Shown: positions 1 through 11,613, numbered from the stretch's first letter. The stretch: DNA of 64,000 nt from Pleuronectes platessa (GCF_947347685.1 NC_070639.1:6192516-6256515); one strand, 5' to 3'. Translations and numbers: made by a program. The notes: a model not told the origin generated them from the sequence alone.

Positions 1-274
1 ACGTCCTGATTGACAATTGACTTGACTCAATGTCCGAGATGTTTGAGCTAACATGTGGATGTGGAGACATGTCAAATTATCAGAAGACCAAAGATGATGA
101 GGAAACATCACTTCTTCTAAGATCATACTACCTTCTAGTGCTTAACTTCGCTCACTGTGTTTCAAGCAGTTTTGCAGATGAATTCTGCTGGTAACCATGG
201 CAACAATACTGATGCTTCCTGCAGTATTATCAGGCAAGTTATCAAATATATGTTTAAGCTGATGATAACGACAT

Positions 275-722
275 TGTGACGTCCTGTCATTTTAGTTTGT
301 TAATTTCAGTCTCTTTGTATTTTCTGTTTCCTGTTTTATTTTGTTGTCCCGCTTTCCTTGTGTATTTCGGTCTTTACTTCCTGTTGTTGATTGTCGTGCC
401 CAATCCTCATGTGTTTCACCTGTGCGTAATTGCCCCTTCCTTTCCTCTGTATTTAAGCCTCTGTGTTTCCCCTTTGTCCGGTGTCGGTTTGTACTCGTTG
501 TTGTGCTACACGTTTCGACATGTGGTCTTCTATAGGTTTGTTTGTTCATGCTGTCTCGACCAGCTTTCTCGTTCCTTGTTCTCCATGCGCCTTGTAGCCA
601 GAGTTACTGGTGTTCATGTTCCTGTTTTGTTTTTGTCTTGTTTAAAGCCTTTTATTATATTAAATACCTTTTTGTTTGTAACCTCTGCATCCTGGGTCCA
701 TCTCCTTCCACAAACCGTAACA
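275..722 (+). mobile_element. Solo LTR of an LTR retrotransposon
   Basis: A 448-bp block begins TGTGACGTCC and ends CCGTAACA, so it has the TG...CA ends of a long terminal repeat. It is flanked by a perfect 5-bp direct repeat, GACAT, at 270-274 and 723-727, as left by retroviral-type integrase. A TATA-like box (GTATTTAAG, 449-457) and a polyadenylation-like ATTAAA (659-664) sit in the expected order for U3-R-U5. No PBS, PPT, gag or pol follows, so the internal region was probably lost by LTR-LTR recombination. It is unlike the 138-bp LTR of the Gypsy element at 12.5 kb and so is another family. Open frames across it are incidental. Confidence 0.82.
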
Positions 723-727
723 GACAT

Positions 728-2074
728 CTTCCTTTAGTTAGGTGGCTTTGGTATCAGGCTCTAATACACTGTGTCCCTGACAATATGGTAATGATTATTT
801 GATAGTATTTATACAGATATCTTATTATTTAGCTAGATTATTAATATTCTGTGTTTTTTCATTGTCTTCCCTTGTGTTGTTAATCTGACTTATTTGAGCC
901 TTGGTTTTGGGTTTGAGCGATCTTTGCTTTTGTTCCAGCTCCATTTCATAGTCTACTGTAACCCGAGCAGTATTATTAGATTCAATTAAAGACTATTAAT
1001 GGTGCTCTGTGAGATAACAGAGCAGAGAGTGAGGGCTGGAGCATCTGTGAGCATGTTCTCTAGCTCGGAGAGAACAGAGATGGAGACAGATTGAGGGAGA
1101 GAGGAGAATGAAAAGGAAATAAGGTCCAGTGCGTCCGAGAATAGAAAAAGAAAATCCATTTATTCTGAGAGGCCTGCAGGGCTGGAGGTAGCAGGAGTCC
1201 ACTGTTACTCTATATATACACACACACACACACACACAGAAAACCTCATCCTTCTGGAAAAAATTGATTATTTTCCTCTTTTTCCTCTTTTTCCTCTTTT
1301 TTCCTTTTACCTTTTTTCCTCTGTCAGTGCAACCACCATAACCACACACACACGCACACACACATAGAGTCACTCACCTGGTCACTTGCCCGAGGGGTTG
1401 TGATAGTGTTCACTCTTTGCAGGGGTCTGTGTTTCCTGTCTGCCCGGGCACAGAGAATAGAAGGTCATCAATAAACATGCTGAGGGGAGAGGAGAAAAGG
1501 CAGGGTAAATGTTAATTCGAGAGAAGAGGGAGGAAAAGGCAATAGAGGGAGAGGGAATCCAGAACAAGGCTGTGAAGAAGACAAGAGGAGAGAAGAGGGG
1601 AAGTTATTAGATAACAAGGATGAGGAGGGAACAGATGAAATTAAGAAAATTGGGTTTTGTCCTGAATACAGCTCAAACTTGAAAATCGATTTGAGAAAAC
1701 CTGAAAAAGAAAACTTGTGCTCAATCATCCACTGCTGCTATGGTAATTTCAGGAGTTGGTTCGTTAAGATAAGCAGATGGAGCGACTAAATCGCCAGTCA
1801 GATGCCATTAAAACATCGCAGAAGAGGAAGGTGCAACAAATTGTAAATGAAAAGAAGAGCCATTAAATCATAACCAAATGAAAACAATGTAGAAAACATG
1901 ATGATAACATGATGATATTTCTGTTTTTCCATGAAATAATTCGAGGAACATTATAGTGTCCCCCTTTGCTCCTGATGTATTTACCTGCTGCTGTTTTTGA
2001 ATCTTCAGTGTTTAAGTCACATCTTCATGTTTACCGTAGTTTATTTTCCAAGTCTGTTTTCTTGTCATATTTGC
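728..2074. other. Non-coding stretch with CA repeat and purine-rich patch
   Basis: No gene is recognisable. It holds a short (CA)n at 1218-1238, a pyrimidine-rich run around 1270-1320 and a purine-rich patch at about 1470-1640. Apparent frames here are low-complexity. Confidence 0.6.
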
Positions 2075-2450
2075 TTTAACTGAAACACCCCTCATTTGAA
2101 GAGTGATTAGGTCAAAGCCTTGCGACCAGGTTGTCCCATTTCAAAGTCTCCTTCAAACAAGGCTGACAAATGCATCCTTCCATTCCTGATTAATGAATGG
2201 GTGAATCCTTGTTGATCCAACCTGTCCCAAGATTCTTTGTATGCCAGTGACGAAGCTAACAAGCTAGCTATACCTGCGCCCGAGCTGCAGTTAATGCGGC
2301 AGCTCAGAGTAGCTAACGATGCAACCTGAAAGAGTTGGACAAGCTGGGGACTCGAACAGGTGACCAGACCACCTCATTTCGGTTTGGCCTTTGCTATCTT
2401 CTTGAAGGGACCTTTGTCGTCTTGGGCCCCTGGTGGCTGGCCAAAGTATA
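2075..2450 (+). repeat. Old dispersed repeat, family A (copy 1)
   Basis: The stretch containing GCATCCTTCCATTCCTGAT (near 2172) and the phrase CAACCTGTCCCAAGATTC (near 2219) recurs in diverged form at 62640-62920 in the same orientation, with the same order of blocks. The two copies are clearly homologous but old. No coding frame, terminal repeat or target duplication was found, so the class is undetermined. Confidence 0.5.
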
Positions 2451-3789
2451 GGTCATAAACGTGGTTTCCACCGTGTTAGCACAAGGGACACGGTGTTAAC
2501 TAAAAAGAGTCAAAGTGCACGTCAAATATATCTGTCTCAAATATGGTGTTTGTCATTTTGGGTAGTTCTTATCTCCCTGATGTTTGATCACTACTGCACA
2601 GACTCTGGCATCAAATGTGCAAGATGGCATTTGCCATATTTTTGTAAAAAAGGAGTGGATGTCCTTCCCCTTTACTCAAAGTTTATGATGAGGACACTGT
2701 TCATATCCCATTAACCCTGGAAGAAATCAGTAAAAATTAGGACTGAACAAATGGTATTTACTTTTGTGTTCAGTGGGATCAAGGACTAAAGTAAAAAAAA
2801 TAACTCAAGACAAACAAGTTCAAGATGAGAAGGTCATAGAAATATATTAAAGAACAAATATTCAGCTTTTTTTTTTAACTCTCCTCTTCATTGCACTCCT
2901 CGCTGAGTTGAGTCATCTCCCCCTCCTCCCCATCTCACCTCAAAACCTCTTCTCTCTGCTCCATCTGTTTCTTTTACCCCAACTAAATCTTTTCCCTCTT
3001 CTTCCTCCTTCCTTTTTCCCTATCCTCCTATCCCACCACCGCTGTCAACCTATTTCCTCCTCTAATCCGCTAACCTTGAAACCACCTCTATACCTCGTTC
3101 CAAGTACAGAAATACCCTCTGTTCTCCTCAACTCACTGAAATATCTCCTGTCACCGCTGATATTATCCTTACCTGAAAGTCATACCAGAAAAGTCATGTC
3201 AGTCAATCATGTTTGTGTGTCTCTATCCACACATTTCCACCCACACCCATATTTTCATTTTAAGCGTCAAAACCTGCTGGAGAACATCAAACATTTGAGA
3301 GACTTTGTAAGATATCACCCAAAAAGGTTTTGTGCTCTGCTAAAATAAATGTGATGAACGATTACAGAAAGAAAATTTCTTCTTCTACTTCAGATAAATT
3401 ATTCATGTCCAGCTGCCCCTGACAATTACTTTCCTCCTCACAACCTGGAAACCAAAAAGTAAACAAAGCACGTCAGTAGTGTGTATTTCATCATATACAT
3501 TGGAAGTAGAGCATGCAACAGTTACTGGTGCTCGATTACTTAACATTGTTATCCCTTTGAGAATGAAAGAAGTTAGTTGATAGAAACATACACAGAATAC
3601 AAAGTGAATTAACTTAAACAATATAATAATATATTAAATACATAAAAAACTGTTTGTTAATGATACCTTTACCACATAAAACAATAAGATGCCCCTTACA
3701 CATTTATGTAATATTAAACTTTAGTACCTGAATTTTCTATATAGAATGTTTAACATTAAACAGAACTCTAAAACAGACAATAATCCGTT
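2451..3789. other. Non-coding stretch, partly pyrimidine-rich
   Basis: The + strand is C/T-rich at about 2880-3180, which gives a long Ser/Pro/Leu-rich frame with no family resemblance. Elsewhere it is AT-rich with no gene, RNA or repeat I can name. Confidence 0.55.
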
Positions 3790-4170
3790 TTAAACTTGAA
3801 TGGCACTGCAGTAGTGCACATACTTTCGCTAAGGCACAAAAGTCTCCTTATTAAAACACATTCAAATTCACTAGATCCAGATTTTTATCACTTCCCTAAA
3901 CATTTTCATCAAGATCCTTTATTGACTCTCTTGGAAATCTCTGACAATGTCCAAAAAACCCCACAATCCCATAAAATCTTGCAATGTTAAAGAAAGTGAA
4001 ACTCCTGCTTTTTCCAGATCCATGCCCAAATTAATTGGGTTCTTTCTTGACCCATGTTCCATCTGTCCAGCATGTTTTGTCGAAATTAGTTTAGTAGTTT
4101 TTGCGTAATCCTGCTATAAATCCAAGAAACAAAGGGGGGTGAAAACATTGACTTCTTGGTGGAGGTAAAT
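3790..4170 (+). repeat. Old dispersed repeat, family B (copy 1)
   Basis: It ends with GTTTTTGCGTAATCCTGCT (4098-4116), then GGGGTGAAAACATTGACTTC and TTGGTGGAGG. This tail recurs in weaker form at 19930-20070 and 60540-60670, preceded each time by a block mentioning a 'ccatgtt...gtggaaat'-like segment. I know this tail as a common teleost interspersed repeat, but its class is uncertain. Confidence 0.5.
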
Positions 4171-5041
4171 AAAGAAATGGTAAAATTGAGGAAATTAAAA
4201 CACATTTACCCATTGAACTCCGTTGTTATTTCAGCAACTGGTTTGTGGCGTGCTCCACATTTCAGAACAATGGTTTGGAAAGCTTCATGGATGGTGACTT
4301 CCATTGAAAAGCACAGCAGGCAGCAGTTTACTGATGATCTGATCTCTCACTGAAAACAATGAATGTTTCCATGTGTATGATGATTCATGGCAATAACCTG
4401 ATACCTTCAGACATGTTTATTGGCCTTTATGTTTCAAGTCTGCTTCAGGTCAACTTTGGTATTGCTGACCACACAGTAAGTCCAGTCTGCCGTCCACCAC
4501 AACCCAGCACATTGGGACTGTAGCTTGAGACTGATCATTTCATTTCTTTTTAGTCCCCTTTGGCTCTTGCCTGTAATGGAATCCTTTTGAGGAGCACTTC
4601 AGAAATAATTACCCTTCTGAAAGGAGAACTTTGGAGAGGATAAATGGAGCCATCCACACCACTGAACGCCCAACAGGCTATAAACATGTCCATCCACATA
4701 TATGGCTCTCCCTTAGTTTCTTTGAGAAGAAAATATATCATATATACAAGATGGACATGAGTAGAATATAGTCCAATTCATGAAATATCCTTGCAATAAA
4801 TCCTGTCTTTTTGAAGCTTTTAAATGTTCCTGTGACATGTTGCCATTTAAGATATTTAGTCCAAAGTCAACAATGACTTACTAAAGCTTCAAAGATTCCT
4901 ATTTTGTTGTGTCACACCCATCGTTTTGGTGGGGGTGAAAAGTAGCCACAAAGTTTGATGGATGGTGAAGATCTCAAACTTAACAAAACAGCAAATTACA
5001 ACAAATCATCATATTCAGTGAAAAAACTTCCATATACAAAA
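4171..5041. other. Non-coding stretch
   Basis: No coding exon, RNA gene or terminal repeats recognised. The last 160 bases (from about 4880) resemble flanks of other old fish repeats. Confidence 0.5.
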
Positions 5042-5325
5042 CATAAACTGTAAGATGGACAATGCATCTTGTAGTCCTCCCATTGTGCTAAAACGAAGCT
5101 AATATATCCTGGATACGTCTGTCACCATCTTGCACTTGGGACGTCATTTAGAGCCAGAGTCAGGAGTGTAGTCACCGTATTGAGACTTAGCTGTTGCAAG
5201 GATACAACCAGTTGTGAGTTTCACCCCATTTTTCCTTCATTATACTACATCCACCGGGCGATCAAGGCGCTTTGCTTTCTCTTTTGCGGAGATGTAACAT
5301 CGTCCATCTTTATATACAGACTATG
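5042..5325. mobile_element. MITE-like element, family C (TIR copy)
   Basis: The left end reads CATAAACTGTAAGATGGACA (5042-5061). The right end reads GTCCATCTTTATATACAGAC then TATG (5302-5325), its imperfect reverse complement. The same terminal motif, with consensus near GACTGTATATAAAGATGGAC, occurs at 7493, 43083-43339, 28117-28146 and 61497-61526. Inverted ends with a short non-coding interior indicate a non-autonomous DNA transposon family. Superfamily and target duplication were not determined. Confidence 0.55.
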
Positions 5326-7492
5326 ATTCAAAAACAAAAATTGAAGCACTGCAAGTTCCACGGAGAAAGGGCCACAATTTAATTTGACCCTCACTTTAAT
5401 TCTTGTTTTACCCGTAAAGCACCTTGTTTTTGCCAAGCTATACATTTGAATTACTAATTAACTCAGTAGAACCAGTGATCAGTGACCAGACGAATGATGA
5501 TGAAGCTGTTCTCATCAATCAACTTGACATGAAAGGCAAAGGTATGGATCTGGGTTTAAGAAAATCCATCCATCCTCCTATCATTCCATCATCTATCTGC
5601 CTGGCCTTCCATCATCTTTCCATCGGTCTTACAGCATGATCATTTTGTAAATTATGTTCAAATTTAGAGTAAGTAGACAATAAAGCCTAATTGCATTGAG
5701 GCGTGGATACCATGTGATTGACAGCAAGCCCCCTTCCAGTGTCCTCGAGTACTCAGTTCTTCAAAACGGCAGTTAACAAACCAGCAGGAGAAAGCATCGT
5801 GGGTTGAGACTTGAGTAGAACTTGTGTCTAAAATTAAAACCAAAAATGTAACAACTATTTTAAGAGAAAGACACTGATCTAGACAAACACTAAGATATCT
5901 ATAGTGGTTAAAGACTTCTTTCACCGAGTTGTAAGAATAACCACATTGTCTTTATGTGATGGGGCAGTGTTTAACTACTGAGGCACAGCACTATTCTGAT
6001 TAACTGATAATTACTTGTTAATTAAAACAAATTGGCTAATTAACTAGAATTGTAGTCGACTGTGTATACAGTCTCAAAAGTACAATAAAAGTCATCATGA
6101 GAGAACACAGCAATTACCAGCACCTTCATGCAGTGGGGCCGCGTCGGTAAGAAAAGACCCGTATCCAGCTTGAAGCCTCAGGGCAGACGATATTTACTGT
6201 TTCTGGCCCCCAAATGAGCTGTTTCTAGAGGAGCCGAGGTTCTTACAATGCCCCTGTCTTTAAATATTGGTCTATGACTGTGTTGGGATTGAAATAGATT
6301 ATTGCCAGTGAATAATGTTAGAGGTAAGGAGGGCGGGAAAGTTTAATAAATCTATTTCTCCGGAGGAGCGATAACGACCTCTTAAAAATCACTAAAGTTG
6401 TCCCTTCTATCATGGTGCTAAAGTACTGATGCATTAATTTCCAATAAGAATGAAAGAGATATATACTTAAAATAAGGGCCGATGTGTGAGGAAAAAGAAA
6501 CTTACATTGCAGAAATCGTCTTCACTGCAATGAAGAGGATTTATGTGTTTATTGAAGATCACTTAAGTGGCGCCTCCTGGGGTGAAATTTGTGTTAAATG
6601 TTGGTTCTGATGTGTGTGATTGGATCTCTGTGTGTGCATGTATGTTTACTTTCTTCCTTTAAAATAGTGTAGTATTTCTTTATGCAAATGTACTAATTGA
6701 AACAGGCGAGCAGAAGACACTCTTACTTTCACTTTGCCCGTCTTTTATTTTGAACGGAAGCAAAGCGTTGTGACAAACGAGTAGTGGTGTGTTTGTTTGT
6801 TTTTACTTCGGGGTTTATATAAAACCAAACCAGAGGCAGAAAAGTGAGACTCACAACGACATGAACCAGTGTTGGCAGTTGTTGAGAGCAGAGTTGCTGA
6901 TAATCACAACTAGCTCTAGAAAAACTAACACAGATTAGTGGGGACGTGTGGATGTGCACACATCACTTCAACTCTTGTTTGTTCGCGAATGCCTTTATAT
7001 TGGAGTTAATATCTGAGCGTTTCATTTTCCTGTTCAGTGCACGTCCGTGGGGCGTCACTCCGGTTTGCAGGTGTGTTTAGTCACGTCGCTGAGTCAAGAG
7101 TGAGGGGCTGGTGACATGACAAGAAACTCGTGTTTTTGTTTTAAGGCAAATCTCGAGCCGTGGTTTGAGGAAATAAAACGGCGGCAAATAATGCATCACC
7201 TGTGGCTTGAGGGATGTCAGTGTTGACTTGGCTCCAGGCTGAAATATCTCACCAGCGACTGGAAGAAGTGGCAAGAAGATTTATGCATGTTTCCCAGAGG
7301 ATGAATCCTGTCGACACTTGTCATCGTCAGGTTTTGAGCAAAAAATCGCAACAGGTTTTTAGTGAATTGTTTTGAAATTTGGCACTGGCGTTCATTTAGG
7401 ATTTAATTTAGCGCCAACATAGTTTTATTACCATATACACGCAAAACTAACGACGTTCCCATGCGCCCCACTAGGCTTATGTTCAGTGTTTA
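5326..7492. other. Non-coding stretch
   Basis: No gene recognised. Around 5690-5760 the sequence resembles interior parts of family C. About 6140-6390 is mixed-composition, repeat-free sequence that could be conserved non-coding DNA, which cannot be judged without alignment. Confidence 0.5.
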
Positions 7493-7560
7493 CCATAGTC
7501 TGTATATAAAGATGGACGACACGTCCCCACTATCCAGAAATTTAGCCAAAATAGTAAACA
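7493..7560 (+). repeat. Family C terminal fragment
   Basis: CCATAGTCTGTATATAAAG (7493-7511) followed by ATGGACGAC is the family C terminus in one orientation. No partner end was found before 8 kb, so this copy is truncated or has lost its right end. Confidence 0.5.
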
Positions 7561-9519
7561 ATTATTACCGTCATAATGATGTTTCTCCCTGCCGTAGCAC
7601 ACGTGAGTTTCTTTGATTAGTTTTCCCTACTGGACACTGACACTGTTCGGGTTCTATAATCCTTAGCTCGGATCCGGAAGAAACCTGTGATGTCACCGAC
7701 TCCCTACTCTAGCTGTCGCCTCAGACCGACATGCTCAAATTCGGACAAGCTGGTAAACGCCATCGTTCCAGTTAGTTTATTTTGTTTATATTTAAACTTT
7801 CCACAGCTGTTATCTGTCGAACCCTTTTGTTATTCACTTGTCCATATCTTTTTTCCAACAACGGGGTGCGTCTCAGTAAAACCTTGGTTTTCAAGAAAAT
7901 GGTTATTTTGTACGACAAAAGGAGAAAAACACATGCTCGACCAATGGCAGACAACCTCCTACTTACAAACAATGTGGCCAAACTTCCCTCTCGCGTGAAC
8001 AAACAACAGCTAGATGGACAGAAAGCAGAGAGGAGAGGTTAGCGAGATGACCTCACCAGATGATATCATTATTGTTATTATATTATTTTTGTCTGAATGG
8101 CCATTTTTGTACCAACGGAAAATGTTCAAAACTGCTCGACTGAACTGGCAGTGTGACTGTTGATTTTGTGACTGTAAAGCTAATGGCTTCTGCGAGTGTG
8201 CGGTGTGTGTTGTCCTGTGTGAATGCCTCATGTGTAGCATATGAAAAAGTGTTTGTGAAAACTTTTCTTTAAGTTATTGTTGTTTCACTTGTATGTATAT
8301 GTTGGTTGTCCCAAATTCTCTCCCAACACAACTTATATTTTAACTAACATAAGATGCTTTATTGTCAACGTTACACTGATTAAAGACGCCACCCTCTCAG
8401 TTTGAAACTGTTCTTTTGTCTATTTTTATACAGGACTCATTTAATTATTATATCACTTCAGTTTTGCTGTTTTCAGTTCATATACCTGATGTGTTTTTCT
8501 TTCCTCTAGTGTGTTATATTGTTAATTTTTTTGTGTGTAGAACTTGTGCAGAGTTAAAATCATTACTTGTCCAACTCTTATTTCTGCATCTCACTGGACA
8601 TCTCAGGGCCAAACATTTTTGGAAACGTGAACTCTTTGTAAAACTAAACATTTATAGACCTGTGCTTTTCCAAATATTTCTTAGAAAGTTCTTGGAAAGA
8701 ACCAAGTAAGTTGGTACTGGGGTCAATGGGAATCATCCATAAATACCTGCTCGATTTAATTCCTTGTTATCACTTACATTTTATTTCTGATTATTCAATG
8801 ATTACGCTGCTAGTCTGCAGAAACATTTTTTACAAGTAACCCTGACCTGCTGTGCACTGACCTTCAGTCTATGGCACTGACCCTGGATTAGGCTGCTATT
8901 GAACTGGAATGAATTAATTGCTAGTGCACTGATTTAAACCTGCCAATGCTTTTCCCTGAGATTAGTTTCCGATCACATATTTATTTCCAGGAATGCTCAT
9001 GTAAAGAGGTAGAAAAATGCATTACCAACATTCAGTATCTTATCAGTTTGAGCCTACTACCTGAAAAGAATATCTGAAAGTTCTTCTGGAAATCCTGGTA
9101 ATAAAGTTTGAATGAAAACTCAACTCTTGACAGTGTCTCCTTTTGACCAACAGAGGGCAGTGACTGTTAAATGTTAAGTACATCATTAGTCACAAGTTGG
9201 TTTTAATGAATCTTAAACCCCCAAAAAATCTGAATGTTAAACATGATTATCATATTAATATCAGCCAAACCTCTTAATTATATATTAAGAAGTGATAAGT
9301 GAACAGTGCCATTCAGGGTCCTGTCAAACATATTACTGACTTTCCAGTTTCACAGCTACATAAACTTGCAATTCTCCCTCTTCAGGATTGTTTGTTACCG
9401 CTTCAAATGGGTGGATAGAGATGTGAATACAAAGCAAACAGATCGCTGATGATAAAAACTTAATAGCTTACATATACAATATGTGTTATTCCAAACGCAG
9501 ACAAACACTGTTTTAAAGT
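7561..9519. other. Non-coding stretch with CTCF-like motif
   Basis: No gene recognised. CCAACAGAGGGCAGTG (9150-9165) is one base from the vertebrate CTCF core CCASYAGRKGGCRS, and is a candidate insulator site only. Confidence 0.4.
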
Positions 9520-9662
9520 TAAATCAAAGAGCGTGTTTATTACTCAAGTGCCAGGTGACAAAGAGTCGCAGGGTTCTTGGAAGTTTCTGTGGTATGACAG
9601 TGAATCCAGGCAGTGTGTTTTAAGCTGGTGAGTGGGCAGGCAGGTTAGTTCTTCAGCAGCAT
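9520..9662 (-). other. Possible 3' terminal exon of an unrecognised gene
   Basis: Read on the minus strand, a pyrimidine-rich tract ending CTCTTCAG forms a good splice acceptor just before 9662. It is followed by short frames that stop (one reads ATG CTG CTG AAG AAC TAA), a short trailer, AATAAA (complement of 9536-9541) and then a GT-rich run, TGTTTGTCTGCGTTTGG, within about 40 bases. That order is what a last exon with its polyadenylation site looks like. The reading frame and parent gene are unknown, and upstream exons were not found. Confidence 0.3.
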
Positions 9663-9727
9663 CTGAAGAGGACAAGTACAAATTAAAATACAGGCAACAG
9701 GCAACAAGTAAGATCCACTGTAAAGAG

Positions 9728-10000
9728 CAGTGATTCTCAAACTGTGTGGCGCGGCCCACGAGGCATAAACTAATATTATAGCCCAACCAATGTTTTAGCG
9801 TCCGCATCTCTTTAACGGCGGAGTAGTAAACAAATCGCTCTTTCGCTGTAGCAAGCATATTATTCGCGAACGGACAGCACACACAAACAGACCCCGGGGC
9901 TCCGCCGCCTGCCCCGCTCACTCGCTCAGAGACACACATATTGAGATCAGAGCTCGTTCACGTGAAGCAGCCGGTCAGGGACAAGCAAGAGACAGTGTTC
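9728..10000. mobile_element. hAT-like transposon terminus (fragment)
   Basis: CAGTGATTCTCAAACTGTG (9728-9746) resembles the terminal inverted repeat of many vertebrate hAT elements, which begin CAG(T/G)G.TTCTCAAAC. The following 250 bases are GC-richer than the surroundings. No matching reverse-complement end was found downstream. A near-repeat of the preceding eight bases (GTAAAGAG at 9720 versus GTAAAGAA at 10407) is not next to a hAT-like end. This is a fragment or a composite. Confidence 0.4.
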
Positions 10001-10017
10001 AAAAACCATCTGATGAA

Positions 10018-10406
10018 TTAAACTTTTTCCGAATCCCGTAGGAAGGACGGCAAAAACATCTTTCGATCTACAAATGCCTTGATCGCGTTTCTCTGTTTCT
10101 CTTTCAAATTGAATGCGCTGTCGATGTCTTCTAAAACAGACTCAATGGCAGCATCTACACATCTCAGCTCTCCAGCGGCAGACATCTTTGAAGAAAACAA
10201 ATTCAACCCAAGCGCACTTTGATGACGTGGTTGATGACGTTACTGCTGATCATCTGTCCATCATCGTATAAAGCCCGCCATGACAATCTGATTGGTCCGA
10301 ACAGCTTCTGTTCGGGCATAGTTTCTCCCCAACGGAGCGACTCCAGACCGAACTTCCCGACCTGAAATGTTGTGGACGGGGCTAAGTTCGTATGGCATCC
10401 AGGCTA
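10018..10406 (-). pseudogene. RecQ-like helicase 5' fragment, frameshifted
   Basis: On the minus strand a frame starting ATG at 10206 (or the internal ATG at 10185) encodes an N-terminal region with the phrase FNLKEKQRNAIKAFVDRK, the 'motif 0' region that precedes the ATPase core in RecQ-family DNA helicases. A one-base loss near 10059-10063 throws the frame. In the next frame a Walker A motif, LPTGFGKS, is read from about 10049 to 10026. Homology ends just after it, so the helicase core is absent. The GC-rich 10200-10406 stretch would be its 5' flank. From memory, fish genomes carry many copies of such RecQ-like genes beside transposable elements, so this is probably a mobile or retrogene-derived relic rather than host recq. 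Confidence 0.6.
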
Positions 10407-10512
10407 GTAAAGAACCAAAACTACTCGGAAACATATTGTGCAACTTATTGTAATGTGAGGCATCAACAGCTAATGTAGCTTCTGTTTTTTGAATGTAAAA
10501 CAAGAAAATGTT

Positions 10513-11613
10513 ATTAACTAGATAATAACATTTTTAGTTGTTTATTATGAAACCAATAAAATCATTCGTTCAAATGATTAATATAGCAACTAATATTAAT
10601 AATGTATTAATATATTTTTGTGAGTTTTTTTAGGCAAAGGGCCTGAGGAGAAGAAAGCTTGTGGAGAGGTGACTCAGCCTGCTCACCCTTTTGATGAGCT
10701 CAAGAGGATCTGCCTGCCCTATAACAGGCTGCAGAAATGGTGCCACATGCCCTTCTTTGCCACCAATGTGAAGGGCTGTTTCGTCAGGGTAGCTACTGAA
10801 ACCAGCATCAGTGACCCACCTTACTGTGTTGCTGAAATTGTGTCTGTGATGGTAGAGACGAAGAATGACCACCAGTTTGGATCAAAACGGCCAAACCTGG
10901 TTTTCAAACTCAGGCACGCTGGTCAAGAGAAGATTGTGCCTCTCAGCTCTATATCCAACGAGGGAATCACAATAAGTGAGTTCAACCAGTGGAAACTGTC
11001 GATGATGGCGGCTATGATGAAAGTTCCAACACCGCAGATGATCGCGACTAAGGAGAAGTTGGTCAAAATAGCCCTGGATCGCCATTTCACTCAGGGAGAG
11101 TATGACGTCATGGTCGTTGCCATGAGTAAATTCTCATTAGCGAGTGCAGCAAGAAGTCAGGGAGATGCCGACATGGTGGAAAGAAAGTTCCTTTTTGGAG
11201 GTGCTGCTTCTGCAGCGTCGGGGAGATCTGCTGTCACCAAATGGAAAAGGCAGGTCGAGCACGGCAAAGGGCCTGAAGATAAGAAAGCTCGTAGAGAGGT
11301 GACTCAGCCTGCTCTGCCTCCTGCTTCTGCAGCGCCGGGGAGATCTGCTGGCACCAAATGCAAAAGGCAGGACGAGCAGGAAACATCGGAAATGATCGCA
11401 AGTAAGAGGACGAAGTGCATCAAAGAGGCCCTGGATAACGCCTTCACTCAGGATGAGTTCGACTTTTTTGTCGCCCAGAAGAAGAAACGATTCCGAGCAG
11501 CACCTTGACCAACTGAGGACGACAGAGCGCGGCCTGGAGATCACATACCCTCCCATTGTCAAGTCCAGGAGACCTCCCGCTCCTAAAGCACTGACTGATT
11601 ATTACCACAATGT
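10513..11613 (+). repeat. Segmental duplication, copy 1
   Basis: This block aligns with 22437-23872. Homology starts in non-coding DNA (TTAACTAGATAATAACATTT in both) and ends at ACCACAATGTG, after which the two copies differ completely. Coding parts differ at only a few per cent of sites by eye. Relative to copy 2 it lacks about 445 bases at the 5' side (joined at 10631-10634) and has about 117 extra bases near 11255-11371. Confidence 0.88.
10634..11508 (+). CDS. RTF1-like Plus3-domain protein, copy 1 (5'-truncated)
   Basis: The open frame encodes a Plus3 domain like that of RTF1, a subunit of or factor associated with the Paf1 complex that binds phosphorylated Spt5 and helps RNA polymerase II elongation in the nucleus. 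Visible family signatures are LQKWCHMPFFATNVKGCFVR, then YCVAEIVSV and a SEFNQWKLSM helix. After the domain come helical modules PTPQMIATKEKL...ALDRHFTQGEYDV and EMIASKRTK...ALDNAFTQDEFDFF, ending KRFRAAP then TGA. RTF1 itself has one such segment, ending near RFRKAP. No ATG opens the frame: it begins at a TTTTTTTAG splice-acceptor-like junction, and the first in-frame Met lies inside the domain (about 10747). It could be a 3' exon of a spliced gene or a truncated paralogue. The lack of introns through the domain suggests retroposed ancestry. Confidence 0.72.

Noticed and set aside
276..737. 153-codon open frame near the left edge
   Set aside because: It lies almost entirely inside the solo LTR (275-722), is Cys/Phe/Leu-rich because of T-rich DNA, and has no family resemblance.
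9720..10414. A complete hAT element bounded by GTAAAGAG/GTAAAGAA
   Set aside because: The right copy is not preceded by anything resembling the reverse complement of CAGTGATTCTCAAACTG, so the 7/8 match is probably chance.
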